From positions 268,188 through 324,018 of the forward strand of contig NZ_JADEVT010000003.1 of the NCBI RefSeq assembly GCF_030466625.1: a stretch of 55,831 nt of DNA, read 5' to 3'. Shown piece after piece: positions 55,456-55,831 of this stretch (positions are counted from its first letter, which is position 1; every line of letters begins with the position of its first letter). This DNA comes from Nocardioides sp. ChNu-153. GTDB taxonomy: Bacteria > Actinomycetota > Actinomycetes > Propionibacteriales > Nocardioidaceae. The notes under the pieces are model-generated. The model ran no database searches and was not told where the DNA came from. It worked only from the letters and a program-made list of their open reading frames with translations. Position numbers and translations under genes: made by a program.

Positions 55456-55484
55456 ACCCGGCGCCCCTCCACGGGGTGCCGGGT
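55456..55484 (+). terminator. Terminator after nusB
   Basis: A 12-bp stem, ACCCGGCGCCCC / GGGGTGCCGGGT (one G–T pair), with a 5-nt loop is followed by TCGTCGTGT. It ends the alaS–nusB transcription block. Confidence 0.82.
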
Positions 55485-55594
55485 TCGTCGTGTCCCGGGA
55501 TGGCCCGCGTTTGTCGGCCGGGGCCCGCGGGTAGGCCGGGCCGGCAGCCGTGCCCGCGCCGCCGCTCGGGACCGTGGACGACAGGAGGAGCCCG

Positions 55595-55831
55595 GTGACC
55601 CTGCCCGACCCGCACCCCGGCACCGGGGAGCACACGAGCGAACGGCTCTACACGACCGACGAGCTCGAGGCCTACACCGTCGAGCGGGACCGGGCCCAGG
55701 GTCGTCGCCGCGCCGACGTCGCCGCCGAGGCGCCGGCCGCCGACCCGGGCGACCCCGCCGGGCTCGTGCCCCCACCCCCGCTCGCCCCGCCCGTCGCGCC
55801 CGCGGGTGCACCCGCGCCGCCGCTCGGGTAC
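55595..55831 (+). CDS. Unknown protein, 3'-truncated by the window edge
   Basis: A GTG start with AGGAGGAG upstream opens a 79-codon frame that runs off the window. The visible N-terminus reads TLPDPHPGTGEHTSERLYTTDELEAY-like in sections, with acidic and Arg-rich stretches, then a Pro/Ala-rich linker. No family is recognisable from this part; a cytosolic head followed by a membrane domain is possible. Confidence 0.6.
   Translation, partial: MTLPDPHPGTGEHTSERLYTTDELEAYTVERDRAQGRRRADVAAEAPAADPGDPAGLVPPPPLAPPVAPAGAPAPPLGY

Overview
The window comes from a very G+C-rich actinobacterium, most likely a Nocardioidaceae-type organism (Nocardioides or a relative). Evidence is the frequent GTG starts, the dense 4-bp ATGA/GTGA gene overlaps, and actinobacterial gene strings: sepH; the ferrochelatase–IMPase pair; DUF4193–DUF4235–DUF3093–dut–DUF3710–OB-fold–DUF3159; and alaS–ruvX–mltG–aroE–prepilin peptidase–aroC–aroK–aroB–aroQ–efp–nusB. 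The genus is inference.

Bases 1–9500 hold the end of trxB followed by an accessory metal and sulfur region. It has a DUF6153–DUF305 pair, a His-rich DUF4396 membrane protein, a small Cys-rich protein, an MMPL transporter, a TauE-type exporter, an MBL/rhodanese fusion, a stand-alone rhodanese, a DUF302 protein and a CsoR-family repressor. Two divergent promoters here carry CsoR-type palindromes.

Bases 10200–26447 are a 16.2-kb composite transposon inserted in a histidine kinase gene. The 7-bp direct repeat GACAAGG abuts both ends, and removing the element plus one repeat copy joins the kinase halves in frame (462 aa). Each arm has a serine recombinase, a TniA-like DDE transposase, a TniB-like ATPase and outer cargo: merR–merA on the left, cmtR–cadD on the right. 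The arms are inverted, with their tniB ends facing each other across a copper region: a five-gene copZ–copB–DUF3152–F510_1955–[2Fe-2S] operon diverging from a second DUF6153–DUF305 pair. Four related ends of about 48 bp, alignable without gaps, bound the two arms. The element therefore joins mercury, copper and cadmium/lead functions and has removed the catalytic core of the resident sensor kinase.

Bases 26448–55831 are mainly chromosomal: the kinase N-terminus and its now orphaned response regulator, tdk, an FAD monooxygenase, a two-domain acyl-CoA reductase, sepH, a TRIC-type channel, a sugar-lactone oxidase, an MFS transporter, hemH and an IMPase. Small conserved actinobacterial genes follow, then dut, rarA, alaS and the aromatic-pathway cluster ending in efp and nusB. 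A truncated unknown gene closes the window.
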